The translations under genes were made by a program, and so were the position numbers. Under the pieces are notes generated by a model. It saw only the letters and a program-made list of their open reading frames with translations, was not told the DNA's origin and did no database searches. A stretch of DNA of 21,883 nucleotides from Paracoccaceae bacterium (lineage in GTDB: Bacteria > Pseudomonadota > Alphaproteobacteria > Rhodobacterales > Rhodobacteraceae), in assembly GCA_027069385.1 (NCBI GenBank), contig JALXER010000133.1, forward strand, positions 1 through 21,883, given 5' to 3'. This document shows positions 1 to 7,248 of this stretch, one piece after another (position 1 is the stretch's first letter; the number at the start of each line of letters is the position of its first letter).

Positions 1-1
1 C

Positions 2-829
2 GAACCCGAAATTCCCGAACCGCTGGGCGTTGTCGATTTTTTCCTGCGCGAATCGCTGGGCATGTCGCGGCCGAATTCGGGCCTGCCGCTGGCGTTTCTG
101 AATGTCGATCTGGGGTTGCGGGCACCACCGCGCCTGCGCATGCTCGCGGCCGAAAAGCTGGTGCAGTCGGGGGCGATTCCCTCTACCTTGCTGTTTGCCG
201 CCTATCGGGGCGGGCGCGCGGCCTCGTCCGGCGGGATATGGGGGCGCGCCGAGGCGGTGCAGAACCTGGACCGCGCGCTGGTCGAGCAAGACAGCACCAC
301 CCTTGTTGACGCGCTTGAAACCGCCTATGTCGCCTTTTCCGACGCAAACCTGCTGGTGCCGCTGGCCGAGGAATACGCCAATGCGCTGGCCCATTATCCG
401 CGCGACGCCACCCTTGCCCCGGTTGCCCACCGGATCCGCCGGTTGCTGTTGCTTGCCGGTGCGCCGATATCGGCGTGGCTCGATGACGATACCGAGGACA
501 ACCCCACCATGGAGCTTGCAACCGTTCTGGCCAGCAATCTGCCGCTTTTGGGCCTGCCGCCCTATGACGACCCGCGCCTTGTCGCGGTGTTTTCCGGTTT
601 TGCCGGCCTGCCTCCGGCGCGCAGCAACATGGATGCCATGATGACCCTGATCAAATCGGGCAATCAGGGCGAGGTTATCGTCAAGGCCGCAACCCTGCTT
701 TCCAAAGGGCAAGAGGCCGACCCGCAGGATATCCATCAGGGGCTTTTCCTGTTGAACCAGATGGGCCTGCACCAAGTGGCGCGTAACATTGCGCTGCAAA
801 TCCTGCTGATCGATCGGGAGCCGGCATGA
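2..829 (+). CDS. Conserved-looking helical protein of unknown function, 5'-truncated by the window edge
   Basis: The frame is open from base 2, so the gene begins outside the window; the ATG at 62 is only an internal methionine in the visible part (275 codons). I do not recognise a family. The protein is rich in Ala/Leu and predicted to be mostly alpha-helical, with segments that could be TPR- or HEAT-like helical pairs. There is no visible membrane segment, catalytic motif or metal-binding motif. The stop codon overlaps the next start as ATGA at 826-829, so it is very probably translationally coupled to the downstream xerD gene. It could be a periplasmic or cytoplasmic repeat protein; the missing N-terminus would show whether it has a signal peptide. 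The coding call is confident, the function is not known. Confidence 0.8.
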   Translation, partial: EPEIPEPLGVVDFFLRESLGMSRPNSGLPLAFLNVDLGLRAPPRLRMLAAEKLVQSGAIPSTLLFAAYRGGRAASSGGIWGRAEAVQNLDRALVEQDSTTLVDALETAYVAFSDANLLVPLAEEYANALAHYPRDATLAPVAHRIRRLLLLAGAPISAWLDDDTEDNPTMELATVLASNLPLLGLPPYDDPRLVAVFSGFAGLPPARSNMDAMMTLIKSGNQGEVIVKAATLLSKGQEADPQDIHQGLFLLNQMGLHQVARNIALQILLIDREPA

Positions 830-1725
830 CGACCCACCCGTGGATTCCGGTTTTTCTGGAGGCCATTCAGGCCGAGTTGAACATCGCCGACAACACCCTG
901 CACGCCTATCACAACGACCTGACCCGTTTTTGTGCGGCTACCGACCCCGCCACCGCAACCCGCGCCGATATCGAAAGCTATCTTTTGGGGCTGGATGCGG
1001 CGGGCTTTGCGGTTTCGACCCGGGCGCGGCATCTTTCCTCTATCCGGCAATTGTTCCGCTTTGCCCTGCAAGAGGGCTGGCGCGAGGATAATCCGGCCAT
1101 CCTGATCCGTGGCCCCGGCGCGCAAAAACACCTGCCCGCCACCCTGGACGAAGCGCAGGTTGATGCCCTGCTGGCACAGGCGCTGACCTATGGGCGCACC
1201 CGCAACGACCGCCTGCGCGCCACCTGCCTGATGCAACTGCTTTACGCAACCGGTTTGCGGGTCAGCGAGTTGGTATCCCTGCCGGTGCAGGCGGCGCGGG
1301 GCGATCCGCAGATGATCCTGATCAAGGGCAAGGGCGGGCGTGAACGCATGGTGCCACTTTCCGGCCCTGCCCGTCGCGCCTTGCACGACTGGCTGGCGGC
1401 GCGCGACGCGATGCTGGCCGCCAAAGACAAGACCTCTGCCTTTCTGTTTCCGGCCAATTCGAAAACCGGCCACCTGAACCGGACGCAGTTTTTTACCATG
1501 GTCAAAACCCTTGCGGCCAATGCCAGACTGGACCCGCGCCATGTCTCTCCGCACAGCCTGCGCCATGCCTTTGCCACTCACCTGCTGGCCCACGGGGCCG
1601 ACCTGCGCGCCATCCAGACCATGCTCGGGCATGCCGATATCTCTACCACCGAAATCTATACCCATGTGCTGGACGAGCGGCTCAAATCGCTGGTACTGGA
1701 AAAACACCCGTTACAAGCGCCCTGA
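826..1725 (+). CDS. xerD: Tyrosine recombinase XerD-type
   Basis: Site-specific recombinase of the XerC/XerD family, which resolves chromosome dimers at dif during division. Of 299 residues, about 1-90 form the SAM-like core-binding domain and about 105-290 the catalytic domain. All the expected active-site residues are visible: Arg145 in TGLRVSEL, Lys169 in IKGKGGRE, His243 and Arg246 in SPHSLRH, His269 in LGHAD, and the nucleophile Tyr278 in EIYTHV. The length matches E. coli XerD (298 aa). The start overlaps the stop of the preceding gene (ATGA), which argues for coupled translation. XerC versus XerD cannot be settled from one paralog; XerD is preferred on length and overall resemblance. 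No sign of a phage or integron integrase context. Confidence 0.93.
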   Translation: MTTHPWIPVFLEAIQAELNIADNTLHAYHNDLTRFCAATDPATATRADIESYLLGLDAAGFAVSTRARHLSSIRQLFRFALQEGWREDNPAILIRGPGAQKHLPATLDEAQVDALLAQALTYGRTRNDRLRATCLMQLLYATGLRVSELVSLPVQAARGDPQMILIKGKGGRERMVPLSGPARRALHDWLAARDAMLAAKDKTSAFLFPANSKTGHLNRTQFFTMVKTLAANARLDPRHVSPHSLRHAFATHLLAHGADLRAIQTMLGHADISTTEIYTHVLDERLKSLVLEKHPLQAP

Positions 1726-1737
1726 AGGTGTGATATC

Positions 1738-1754
1738 GGGGGGGGGAACCCCCG
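1738..1754. repeat. G9 tract and small hairpin in the xerD-CNNM spacer
   Basis: A run of nine G (1738-1746), then AA, then five C and a G at 1749-1754. The Gs and Cs can pair as a short hairpin. It sits about 30 bases upstream of the ATG at 1776, just before the AAAAGGA ribosome-binding site near 1760. Such homopolymer runs can vary in length; here it lies outside coding sequence. Confidence 0.5.
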
Positions 1755-1775
1755 CATCAAAAGGACCCGTACAAA

Positions 1776-3110
1776 ATGCCCCCCGACACCGCCCAAGCTG
1801 TAACCCAGGCCGCAACAACCGGCATGGATGCGACCCATTGGGGGATGGTCTTTGCGATTTTGCTGCTTTTGCTGATGTCGGCGTTCTTTTCCGGATCGGA
1901 AACCGCCCTGACGGCGGCGCATCGGGCCAAACTGCATGCCATGGCCGAGAAAAACCGGCGTGGCGCGCGGCGCGCGCTGGCGCTGACCGACGATCAGGAA
2001 CGGCTGATCGGCTCTGTGCTGCTGGGCAACAATCTGGTCAATATTCTGGCAACCGCGCTGGCAACCAGCCTGTTTACCGTGCTGTTCGGGGCTAATGGTG
2101 TGGTGGTGGCAACGCTGGTAATGACCCTGCTGGTGCTGATCTTTGCCGAGGTGCTGCCCAAGACCTATGCCATTACCGCGCCCGAACGCGCTGCTTCTTT
2201 TATCTCGCCGGTTATTACGCCGATCGTGGCGGTGCTGTCGCCCTTTGTCGGAGTGATCCGCGCCATTGTACGGGTGATCCTGCGGGCGCTCGGGGTTAAA
2301 ACCGATCCGGATGCCAGTTTTATGGCCGCGCATGACGAAATCAAGGGTGCCATCAGCCTGCACCATTCCGAGGGCATGGTGGAAAAAGACGACCGCGACC
2401 GGTTGCTTGGCGCGCTGGACCTGAAACTGCGCCAGATTGATGAAATCATGCTGCACCGCTCCGATATCGAAATGATCGATGCCGATACCGATCCGGGCGA
2501 GATCCTGTCCAAATGCCTGCAATCCCGCCACACCCGCATTCCGATCTTTCGCGACGAGCCGGAAAATATTATCGGCGTGATCCACGCCAAAGACCTGCTG
2601 CGCGCGGTGGATAAACTGGTGCGCGGCACCAAGGACGGTATGAACAACCTGAAAGGTTTCGATGTCATGGACGTGGCCATGCCGCCCTATTTCGTACCCG
2701 AAACCACCAGCCTGGACGACCAGATGCACGAATTCCTGCGCCGCAAAACTCATTTTGCGCTGGTGGTCGATGAATACGGCTCTTTGCAGGGGCTGATCAC
2801 GCTCGAAGACATTCTGGAAGAAATTGTTGGCGAAATCGCGGACGAACACGATACCGACGAAATAGAACTGGAGCGCGAGCCCGACGGATCGATCATCGTT
2901 GACGGCTCCATGACCATCCGCGACCTCAACCGCGCCGTGGACTGGGACCTGTCGGATGAAAACGCCAATACGGTCGCCGGACTGGTGATCCATCAGGCGC
3001 AAATCATCCCGCAGGAAGGTCAGGTGTTTTCCTTCGATGGCGTGCGATTCGAAGTACTGACCCGCGAAAACAACCGCATCACCCGACTGCGCCTTCGCAA
3101 AATCGGCTAA
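1776..3110 (+). CDS. CNNM/CorC-family membrane protein with CBS pair (hemolysin TlyC-like)
   Basis: Member of the DUF21/CNNM plus CBS plus CorC_HlyC family (older name UPF0053), thought to be involved in Mg2+/Co2+ efflux or its control at the inner membrane; the hemolysin label is historical. In 444 residues: a CNNM transmembrane domain at about 20-170 with hydrophobic segments near 24-38, 82-104, 108-124 and 143-170 and the family signature FFSGSETALTA (37-47); a CBS pair at about 220-350 (RHTRIPIF at 251-258, VVDEYGSLQGLITLEDILEE at 330-349); and a C-terminal CorC_HlyC domain at about 365-440. The start is supported by AAAAGGA 11 bases upstream. It follows xerD by 50 bases on the same strand and may be co-transcribed. 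Transport substrate cannot be told from sequence. Confidence 0.9.
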   Translation: MPPDTAQAVTQAATTGMDATHWGMVFAILLLLLMSAFFSGSETALTAAHRAKLHAMAEKNRRGARRALALTDDQERLIGSVLLGNNLVNILATALATSLFTVLFGANGVVVATLVMTLLVLIFAEVLPKTYAITAPERAASFISPVITPIVAVLSPFVGVIRAIVRVILRALGVKTDPDASFMAAHDEIKGAISLHHSEGMVEKDDRDRLLGALDLKLRQIDEIMLHRSDIEMIDADTDPGEILSKCLQSRHTRIPIFRDEPENIIGVIHAKDLLRAVDKLVRGTKDGMNNLKGFDVMDVAMPPYFVPETTSLDDQMHEFLRRKTHFALVVDEYGSLQGLITLEDILEEIVGEIADEHDTDEIELEREPDGSIIVDGSMTIRDLNRAVDWDLSDENANTVAGLVIHQAQIIPQEGQVFSFDGVRFEVLTRENNRITRLRLRKIG

Positions 3111-3148
3111 TCCCGCACCTTGCCAAACCGGAGCCCTCCCGCAGTCCA

Positions 3149-3253
3149 GCCCTTGATTGCTTACGCAATCAAGGGCTTCCCTTTGGGCCGGGCCGACCTG
3201 CGGTCGGTAGGGGGCGTTCCGCCCCCTCGCGACTTGGCGTCGCTCCCCCCTGA
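3149..3253 (+). repeat. Multi-hairpin intergenic repeat, copy A
   Basis: It begins with a 12-bp perfect palindromic arm (stem 3149-3160 with 3165-3176, loop TTAC), followed by a 71-base core (3183-3253) made of three hairpins: CCGACC/GGTCGG (3193-3207, loop TGC), an 8-bp GC-rich stem (3209-3227, loop TTC) and GCGAC/GTCGC (3229-3243). It closes with CCCCCCTGA. The core is nearly identical to 15489-15559. The arm plus the T-rich stretch after it (TTCCCTTT) could also end transcription of the CNNM gene. Element boundaries are inferred from the alignment between copies. Confidence 0.8.
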
Positions 3254-3370
3254 GAGTACTTGAAGAAGAATAAATTCACTTCCCATCTTCTTTTCCCAAA
3301 TATCCTGGGGGTGAATGGCGCTTGCGCCAGAGGGGGCTGGCCCCCTGCTTGTGCCCGCACAAGCTCTGCC

Positions 3371-3478
3371 GATAAGGGGGGCCGCTTGCGGCTCCCCGCA
3401 GAGGCAGACGGCCCGGCTCAAACGGAAGTCGTTGGCTGGCTTTAGCCAGCCAACGGCTGGAGTGCGGGAGCGCCTCGG
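3371..3478 (-). repeat. Multi-hairpin intergenic repeat, copy B, inverted
   Basis: Read on the minus strand it shares with copy A a CTCCCGCA-type flank (near 3462-3475), then a 12-bp perfect palindromic arm (3430-3441 with 3444-3455), then about 20 bases differing at only two positions (CTTCC.TTTG.GCCGGGCCG). Beyond that the core differs: copy B has its own 10-bp hairpin at 3376-3397. The arm sequence is unrelated to that of copy A but has the same length, and its TAAA loop (minus-strand reading) equals that of copy C. Copies A and B form an inverted pair in one intergenic gap. Confidence 0.65.
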
Positions 3479-3499
3479 AATTGATTTCCGCCCTTGCCG

Positions 3500-5026
3500 T
3501 TACAGGCCTTTAAAGAACCCGCCCAGTATGCCCCGCGCCAGTTTACCGCCGATCTGGGTTCCGAACGATCGGGAAAACGATTTGACGAAGGCTTCACCAG
3601 CGCTATCCGAGCGCCTTGAGGGTTTTTTCTTTTCCGGTTCCTTGCGCGTATAGCCGCTGCCATAGCGTCGCGCCGAAGAAAACTCGCGTTCGGCTTCGGG
3701 GGCGGCTTCGGGTTCGGCGGCTTGTTTGGCGCGGGCGCTTAGCACCTCGAAGGCGCTGCGTCGATCCACCGGTTTGTCATAGACCCCGCCCATGGGTGAA
3801 TCGCGCAACACCGCGGCGCGCTCGGTCTTGTTGATCGGGCCAAGGCGCGAGGATGGCGGGCGGATCAGGGTGCGTTGCACCACCGACGGCACGCCCTTTT
3901 TCACCAGACAGGACACCACGGCCTCTCCAACTCCGACCTCGCGAATGGCGGTTTCGGTATCGAAGGCAGGATTGGGCCGAAAGGTTTCCGCAGCGCCGCG
4001 CAGTGCCTTTTGGTCGCGCGGCGTATAGGCCCGAAGCGCGTGCTGCACACGGTTGCCCAATTGCCCCAGAATATCGGAGGGCACATCGTCGGGGTTCTGG
4101 CTGATGAAAAACACGCCAACCCCCTTGGAGCGGATCAGCCGCGCCACCTGTTCCACCTTGTCAACCAGCGCCTTTGGCGCATCGTCAAACAACAGGTGCG
4201 CCTCATCAAAAAAGAACACCAGCTTGGGCTTGTCCGGATCGCCGACCTCGGGCAGGTTCTCGAACAGTTCCGACAACAACCACAGCAGAAAGGTCGCGTA
4301 CAGGCGCGGAGAGCCCATCAACTTGTCAGCGGCCAGAATGTTCACCCGCCCGCGCCCGTCCGCATCAACCTGCATCAGATCATCCAGCGCCAGCGCCGGT
4401 TCGCCAAAGAACTTCTCGGCGCCCTGATTTTCCAACACCAGCAACCGCCGTTGGATCGCTCCGATCGAGGCCTTGGAAATATTGCCATAGCGCAGCCCGA
4501 TTTCCGAGGCGTTCTCGCCCAGCCAGACCAGCAGCGCCTGCAAATCCTTCAGGTCCAGCAGCAGCATCCCCTGTTCGTCCGCCATGCGAAAAGCGATGTT
4601 CAGAATGCCTTCTTGCGGCTCGGTCAATTCGAGCAGGCGCGACAGCAACAGCGGCCCCATCTCGGAAATCGTCGTGCGGATCGGGTGGCCCTGGGCGCCG
4701 AACAGATCCCAGAACACCACCGGAAATGCCTGATAGGCGTAATCGTCAAACCCGATGGTACTGGCGCGCGCGATCAGTTTTTCATGCAGTTTATGCGTCG
4801 TGGAACCGGGCACCGCCAGCCCCGACAGGTCGCCCTTGACGTCGGCCAGAAACACCGGAACTCCGGCGTTAGAAAAGCTCTCGGCCAATATCTGCAGGGT
4901 CACGGTTTTACCGGTGCCGGTCGCGCCGGCAATCATGCCATGCCGGTTGGCGTACTTCATCAGCAGATATTGCGGATCACCATAATCGGGGCCACCGCCC
5001 CCCACAAAAATCCGGTCTGTTGTCAT
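3500..5026 (-). CDS. HerA-like/DUF853 P-loop ATPase (YjgR family)
   Basis: Predicted cytoplasmic AAA+/HerA-FtsK-type ATPase of the DUF853 family, like E. coli YjgR (about 500 aa); the biological role is not established. In 508 residues: N-terminal segment GGGPDYGDPQ; Walker A GATGTGKT at 34-41; Walker B FFFDEAH at 271-277 (Asp274, Glu275); a sensor-like FISQNPDDVP at 307-316; an Arg-rich RVQHALRAYTPRDQ (326-339) of the kind that supplies an arginine finger; an Ala/Glu/Lys-rich linker at about 430-475; and a conserved-looking basic/Gly C-terminus ending GGFFKGL. The start ATG has AAGGG about ten bases upstream. Transcribed alone, divergent from the IalB-family gene and convergent with the CNNM gene. 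Confidence 0.9.
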   Translation of the reverse strand: MTTDRIFVGGGGPDYGDPQYLLMKYANRHGMIAGATGTGKTVTLQILAESFSNAGVPVFLADVKGDLSGLAVPGSTTHKLHEKLIARASTIGFDDYAYQAFPVVFWDLFGAQGHPIRTTISEMGPLLLSRLLELTEPQEGILNIAFRMADEQGMLLLDLKDLQALLVWLGENASEIGLRYGNISKASIGAIQRRLLVLENQGAEKFFGEPALALDDLMQVDADGRGRVNILAADKLMGSPRLYATFLLWLLSELFENLPEVGDPDKPKLVFFFDEAHLLFDDAPKALVDKVEQVARLIRSKGVGVFFISQNPDDVPSDILGQLGNRVQHALRAYTPRDQKALRGAAETFRPNPAFDTETAIREVGVGEAVVSCLVKKGVPSVVQRTLIRPPSSRLGPINKTERAAVLRDSPMGGVYDKPVDRRSAFEVLSARAKQAAEPEAAPEAEREFSSARRYGSGYTRKEPEKKKPSRRSDSAGEAFVKSFSRSFGTQIGGKLARGILGGFFKGL

Positions 5027-5195
5027 GGCCCTAATCCCTTGATAGCTGTTTCACAGCAGAATAAGGGGGAATGGCCGCGGAAACCAGCCAAAAAAACGGG
5101 CGAAAATCTGCGCAAGCCGAACTGGAAACTTGACTTGCGGGCGCGTTCCTGACACCAGTTTGTTAACACACACCCGATAATGAAAGAAGTCAGAC
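5027..5195. promoter_or_regulatory. Divergent intergenic region between the HerA-like ATPase and the IalB gene
   Basis: These 169 bases must carry promoters in both directions. A TTGACT (5130-5135) is a possible -35 for the plus-strand gene, but no convincing -10 lies at the right spacing. A small perfect inverted repeat GCTGT-TTC-ACAGC (5045-5057) lies in the leader of the minus-strand gene. No firm promoter call is made. Confidence 0.35.
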
Positions 5196-5741
5196 ATGCG
5201 TTTACTTACCACCTCCTCCTTTGCTTTGCTGCTTGCCTTTTCCGGCGTTTCCGCCAATGCGCAAGACGATGCGGCCTCGGCTGACGAGGCTTTCCCGACC
5301 GCGCAGGCGCTTGCCGGTATTGTTGCGACTTATGGCGACTGGGAAATTCATTGCAACGAAGATGGTGCGAATTGCCGCATGGCCCAGACCGGCCAGGACC
5401 CCGAGGGCAACCAGATTGCCAGCGTCAGCATGCAAAAACTGCCCGAAGGCTCTGCAGCCCAGTTGGGGGTTGTGGTGATCACACCGTTGCTGACCCTGCT
5501 GACCCGCGGCATGACCATGGGCGTAGATGACGGGGTTCCCGCCGCCTATCCCTATAGCTGGTGTGACACCAAAGGTTGCTATGCGCGCTTTGGCCTGACC
5601 GCCGCGCAGGTTGACGAGATGAAAAACGGCAACGAAGCCTATGTAGAGATTTACGCCATCACCGCAGCCGACGCCCCGATCCGCGCGAGCCTGTCGCTGT
5701 CGGGCTTTACCGCCGCGTTTGACGACCTGCAAGGCCGCTAG
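5196..5741 (+). CDS. Invasion-associated locus B (IalB) family periplasmic protein
   Basis: Small exported protein of the IalB family, named after a Bartonella factor affecting erythrocyte invasion. The family is widespread in non-pathogenic alphaproteobacteria, where its role is unknown, so the name does not imply virulence. In 181 residues: a Sec signal peptide with likely cleavage after ANA (about residue 22); the typical GDWEIHC (47-53) with a second Cys at 60; and a second pair, Cys123 and Cys128, in YSWCDTKGCYARF. Four cysteines fit two disulfides in the periplasm. The central hydrophobic stretch (about 90-104) is a family feature (LGVVVITPLLTLL). The ribosome-binding site is modest (AAGAAG). 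Its stop is only 12 bases from that of the convergent ketosynthase gene. Confidence 0.88.
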   Translation: MRLLTTSSFALLLAFSGVSANAQDDAASADEAFPTAQALAGIVATYGDWEIHCNEDGANCRMAQTGQDPEGNQIASVSMQKLPEGSAAQLGVVVITPLLTLLTRGMTMGVDDGVPAAYPYSWCDTKGCYARFGLTAAQVDEMKNGNEAYVEIYAITAADAPIRASLSLSGFTAAFDDLQGR

Positions 5742-5753
5742 TGCCTTAGAAAA

Positions 5754-6974
5754 TCAGGGGGCTTTGGCAAGGGCCAACACCGCGTTAAGGCCCCCGAATG
5801 CAAAGGAATTGCTTAGCACATATTGGGTGTCAAGCTGCTGGGCAACGTTGGGTACGATGTTCAGATCACATTCCGGGTCGGCCTGTTTGTGGCCGATGGT
5901 CGGCGCAACCACCCCTTCGCGCAACGCCATGATACAGGCCAGCAACTCCACCGCGCCGGTGCCGCCGATCAGGTGGCCATGCATCGATTTGGTCGAGGAC
6001 AGGCGCAACTTGCGGGCGTGATCACCAAACACCTGTTTAATCGCGGCGATCTCGGTGCGGTCATTGACCTTGGTACCGGTGCCGTGCGCATTGATATAGC
6101 CGATATCGGCAGGATTCAGCCCTGCATCGTTCATTGCCCCCTGCATAGCGCTGGCCGCGCCTTGCTGGTCGGGGGTGACAATATCGCCCGCATCGGCGGT
6201 CATGGCAAAGCCGACCACCTCGGCCAGAATAGGTGCGCCGCGCGCACGGGCATGCTGGTATTCCTCGAACACAAACACCGCCGCGCCTTCGCCCTGCACC
6301 ATCCCGTTGCGCGTGGCGCAAAACGGGCGGCAGCCGTCGCGTGACATGACCCGCAGCCCTTCCCACGCTTTGATCCCGCCAAAGCTGAGCATCGATTCAC
6401 TGCCCCCCGTTAGGGCCACATCCAGACCACCGGCGCGGATCAGTTGAAAGGCCTGCCCCATCGCGTGGTTGGAAGAGGCGCAAGCCGTCGAAACCGTATA
6501 GCTGGGGCCGGTGATGTGATAGCGCATCGAAACATGGCCAACAGCGGCATTGTTCATCAGGCGCGGCACCACGAACGGATGCACGCGGTTCTTGCCTTCC
6601 TCGTACACCTTGCGGAAATTTTCGTCTTGCGTTTGCAGCCCCCCGCCCGAGGTGCCCAGAATAACACCGCTACGCGGTGCAAGCTGTTCGGTGATTTCCA
6701 GCCCCGATTCCTGCATGGCCTCGGCCGCGGATATCAGCGCCAACTGGGTGAATTTATCATAAAAGACAAGCTGTTGCCGGTCAAAAAAGCGGGTTTCGTC
6801 ATAGGGTTTGATCTGGCCGCCAATCCGCACCATCAGCCGTTCGACATCGCGAAATTCCAGCGCCGAGATACCGCATTCGCCGTTGCGCATCGCCTTCAGG
6901 TTGGCCTCGACCCCGACCCCGAGCGCCGATATCGCGCCCTGTCCGGTAATGACGACCCGCCTAGCCACCGGCAA
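5754..6974 (-). CDS. Beta-ketoacyl-ACP synthase, KAS II (FabF) type
   Basis: Condensing enzyme that elongates acyl-ACP with malonyl-ACP. At 406 residues the length is typical of FabF. Numbered from the TTG start, the catalytic triad is Cys165 in STACASSNHA, His297 in NAHGTGT and His334 in STKSMHGHLIG, with Lys329 nearby; FAFGGLNAVL (391-400) is the C-terminal family motif. The gene is last in the ldt-lpxD-acp cluster and overlaps the ACP gene by 14 bases. No ATG fits: TTG at 6974 has GAGG six bases upstream, while GTG at 6968 would give an N-terminus closer to FabF proteins; both are possible. Because it adjoins lpxD and a special ACP, it may make or extend a 3-hydroxyacyl chain for lipid A rather than bulk fatty acids (inference). 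Confidence 0.9.
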   Translation of the reverse strand: MPVARRVVITGQGAISALGVGVEANLKAMRNGECGISALEFRDVERLMVRIGGQIKPYDETRFFDRQQLVFYDKFTQLALISAAEAMQESGLEITEQLAPRSGVILGTSGGGLQTQDENFRKVYEEGKNRVHPFVVPRLMNNAAVGHVSMRYHITGPSYTVSTACASSNHAMGQAFQLIRAGGLDVALTGGSESMLSFGGIKAWEGLRVMSRDGCRPFCATRNGMVQGEGAAVFVFEEYQHARARGAPILAEVVGFAMTADAGDIVTPDQQGAASAMQGAMNDAGLNPADIGYINAHGTGTKVNDRTEIAAIKQVFGDHARKLRLSSTKSMHGHLIGGTGAVELLACIMALREGVVAPTIGHKQADPECDLNIVPNVAQQLDTQYVLSNSFAFGGLNAVLALAKAP

Positions 6975-7218
6975 CCAAGGCCTCTATGGCCGAGACAATC
7001 GACCCGACGCTTGAAATATCGAACTCTTTTGCATCGGGTTCATTGGCGTTGAACGGGATCTGGATATCGAATTCCTCTTCTATGGCGAACACGATTTCAA
7101 CCAGCCCCAGCGAATCCACGCCCAGCGATTCGAGGCTGGCATCCGGCGCGATATCGCCCGGGTCAAGCATGGCCTGCTGCGCCAGAATGTCGATCACCTT
7201 GTCTTTTACCTGCACCAT
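6961..7218 (-). CDS. Acyl carrier protein
   Basis: Carries acyl chains on a phosphopantetheine arm. With the chosen start it has 85 residues; the attachment serine is Ser36 in GVDSLGLVEIVFAIEEEF. The segment after helix II (IPFNANEPDAKEFDISS) is longer than in E. coli AcpP and recalls the specialised ACPs used for lipid A acyl chains in Rhizobiales (AcpXL), although it is not clearly orthologous. The start at 7218 is preferred because AAAGGGGGG (7224-7232) lies five bases upstream; an upstream in-frame ATG at 7245 would give nine extra residues and destroy the role of that site. It sits between lpxD and the ketosynthase, overlapping the latter, so the three are almost certainly one transcript. 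Confidence 0.9.
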   Translation of the reverse strand: MVQVKDKVIDILAQQAMLDPGDIAPDASLESLGVDSLGLVEIVFAIEEEFDIQIPFNANEPDAKEFDISSVGSIVSAIEALVAGG

Positions 7219-7223
7219 TTCAG

Positions 7224-7232
7224 CCCCCCTTT
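7224..7232 (-). promoter_or_regulatory. Ribosome-binding site deciding the ACP start
   Basis: AAAGGGGGG on the minus strand, five bases before the ATG at 7218. This favours 7218 over the in-frame ATG at 7245. Confidence 0.7.
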
Positions 7233-7248
7233 GATCCGTGCCCATGAT

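Larger units (their letters stand above)
3111..3499. other. Convergent intergenic region with about nine consecutive hairpins
   Basis: The 389 bases between the two convergent stops contain no credible gene. Perfect or near-perfect inverted repeats follow one another: 3149-3176, 3193-3207, 3209-3227, 3229-3243, 3316-3329, 3331-3346, 3347-3364, 3376-3397 (one G-T pair) and 3430-3455. Several have two-base TT or CC loops. A less GC-rich middle part (about 3254-3310) has a GAAGAAGA / TCTTCTT inverted pair (3262-3269 and 3286-3292). The hairpins probably include transcription terminators for both flanking genes, although classic T-runs are weak. An 86-codon frame on the minus strand here is made of repeat sequence and is not called. 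Confidence 0.75.

Noticed and set aside
826..1725. Phage or genomic-island integrase
   Set aside because: Length and motifs fit XerD, and no tRNA, attachment site or phage gene is adjacent.
1656..3002. 448-codon minus-strand open frame over the CNNM gene
   Set aside because: It lies opposite a well-recognised CBS protein and has His/Gln/Arg-rich, low-similarity composition. Long antisense frames are expected in high-GC genes with biased third positions.
3161..3421. 86-codon minus-strand frame, and the similar frame at 15361-15606
   Set aside because: They share a peptide similar to GGATLSREG only because both cross the same hairpin repeat. The shared peptide reflects repeat DNA and not a gene family.
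3149..3455. CRISPR array or integron attC sites
   Set aside because: There are no regularly spaced identical repeats and spacers, no cas or intI gene, and the palindromic arms lack recognisable attC R boxes.
5130..5135. TTGACT as a -35 for the IalB gene
   Set aside because: No acceptable -10 lies 15-19 bases downstream, so it is mentioned but not called as a promoter.
3875..5152. 425-codon plus-strand open frame opposite the HerA-like ATPase
   Set aside because: The Walker A and B motifs are on the other strand; this frame is Gln/Arg/His-rich and has no recognisable domain.
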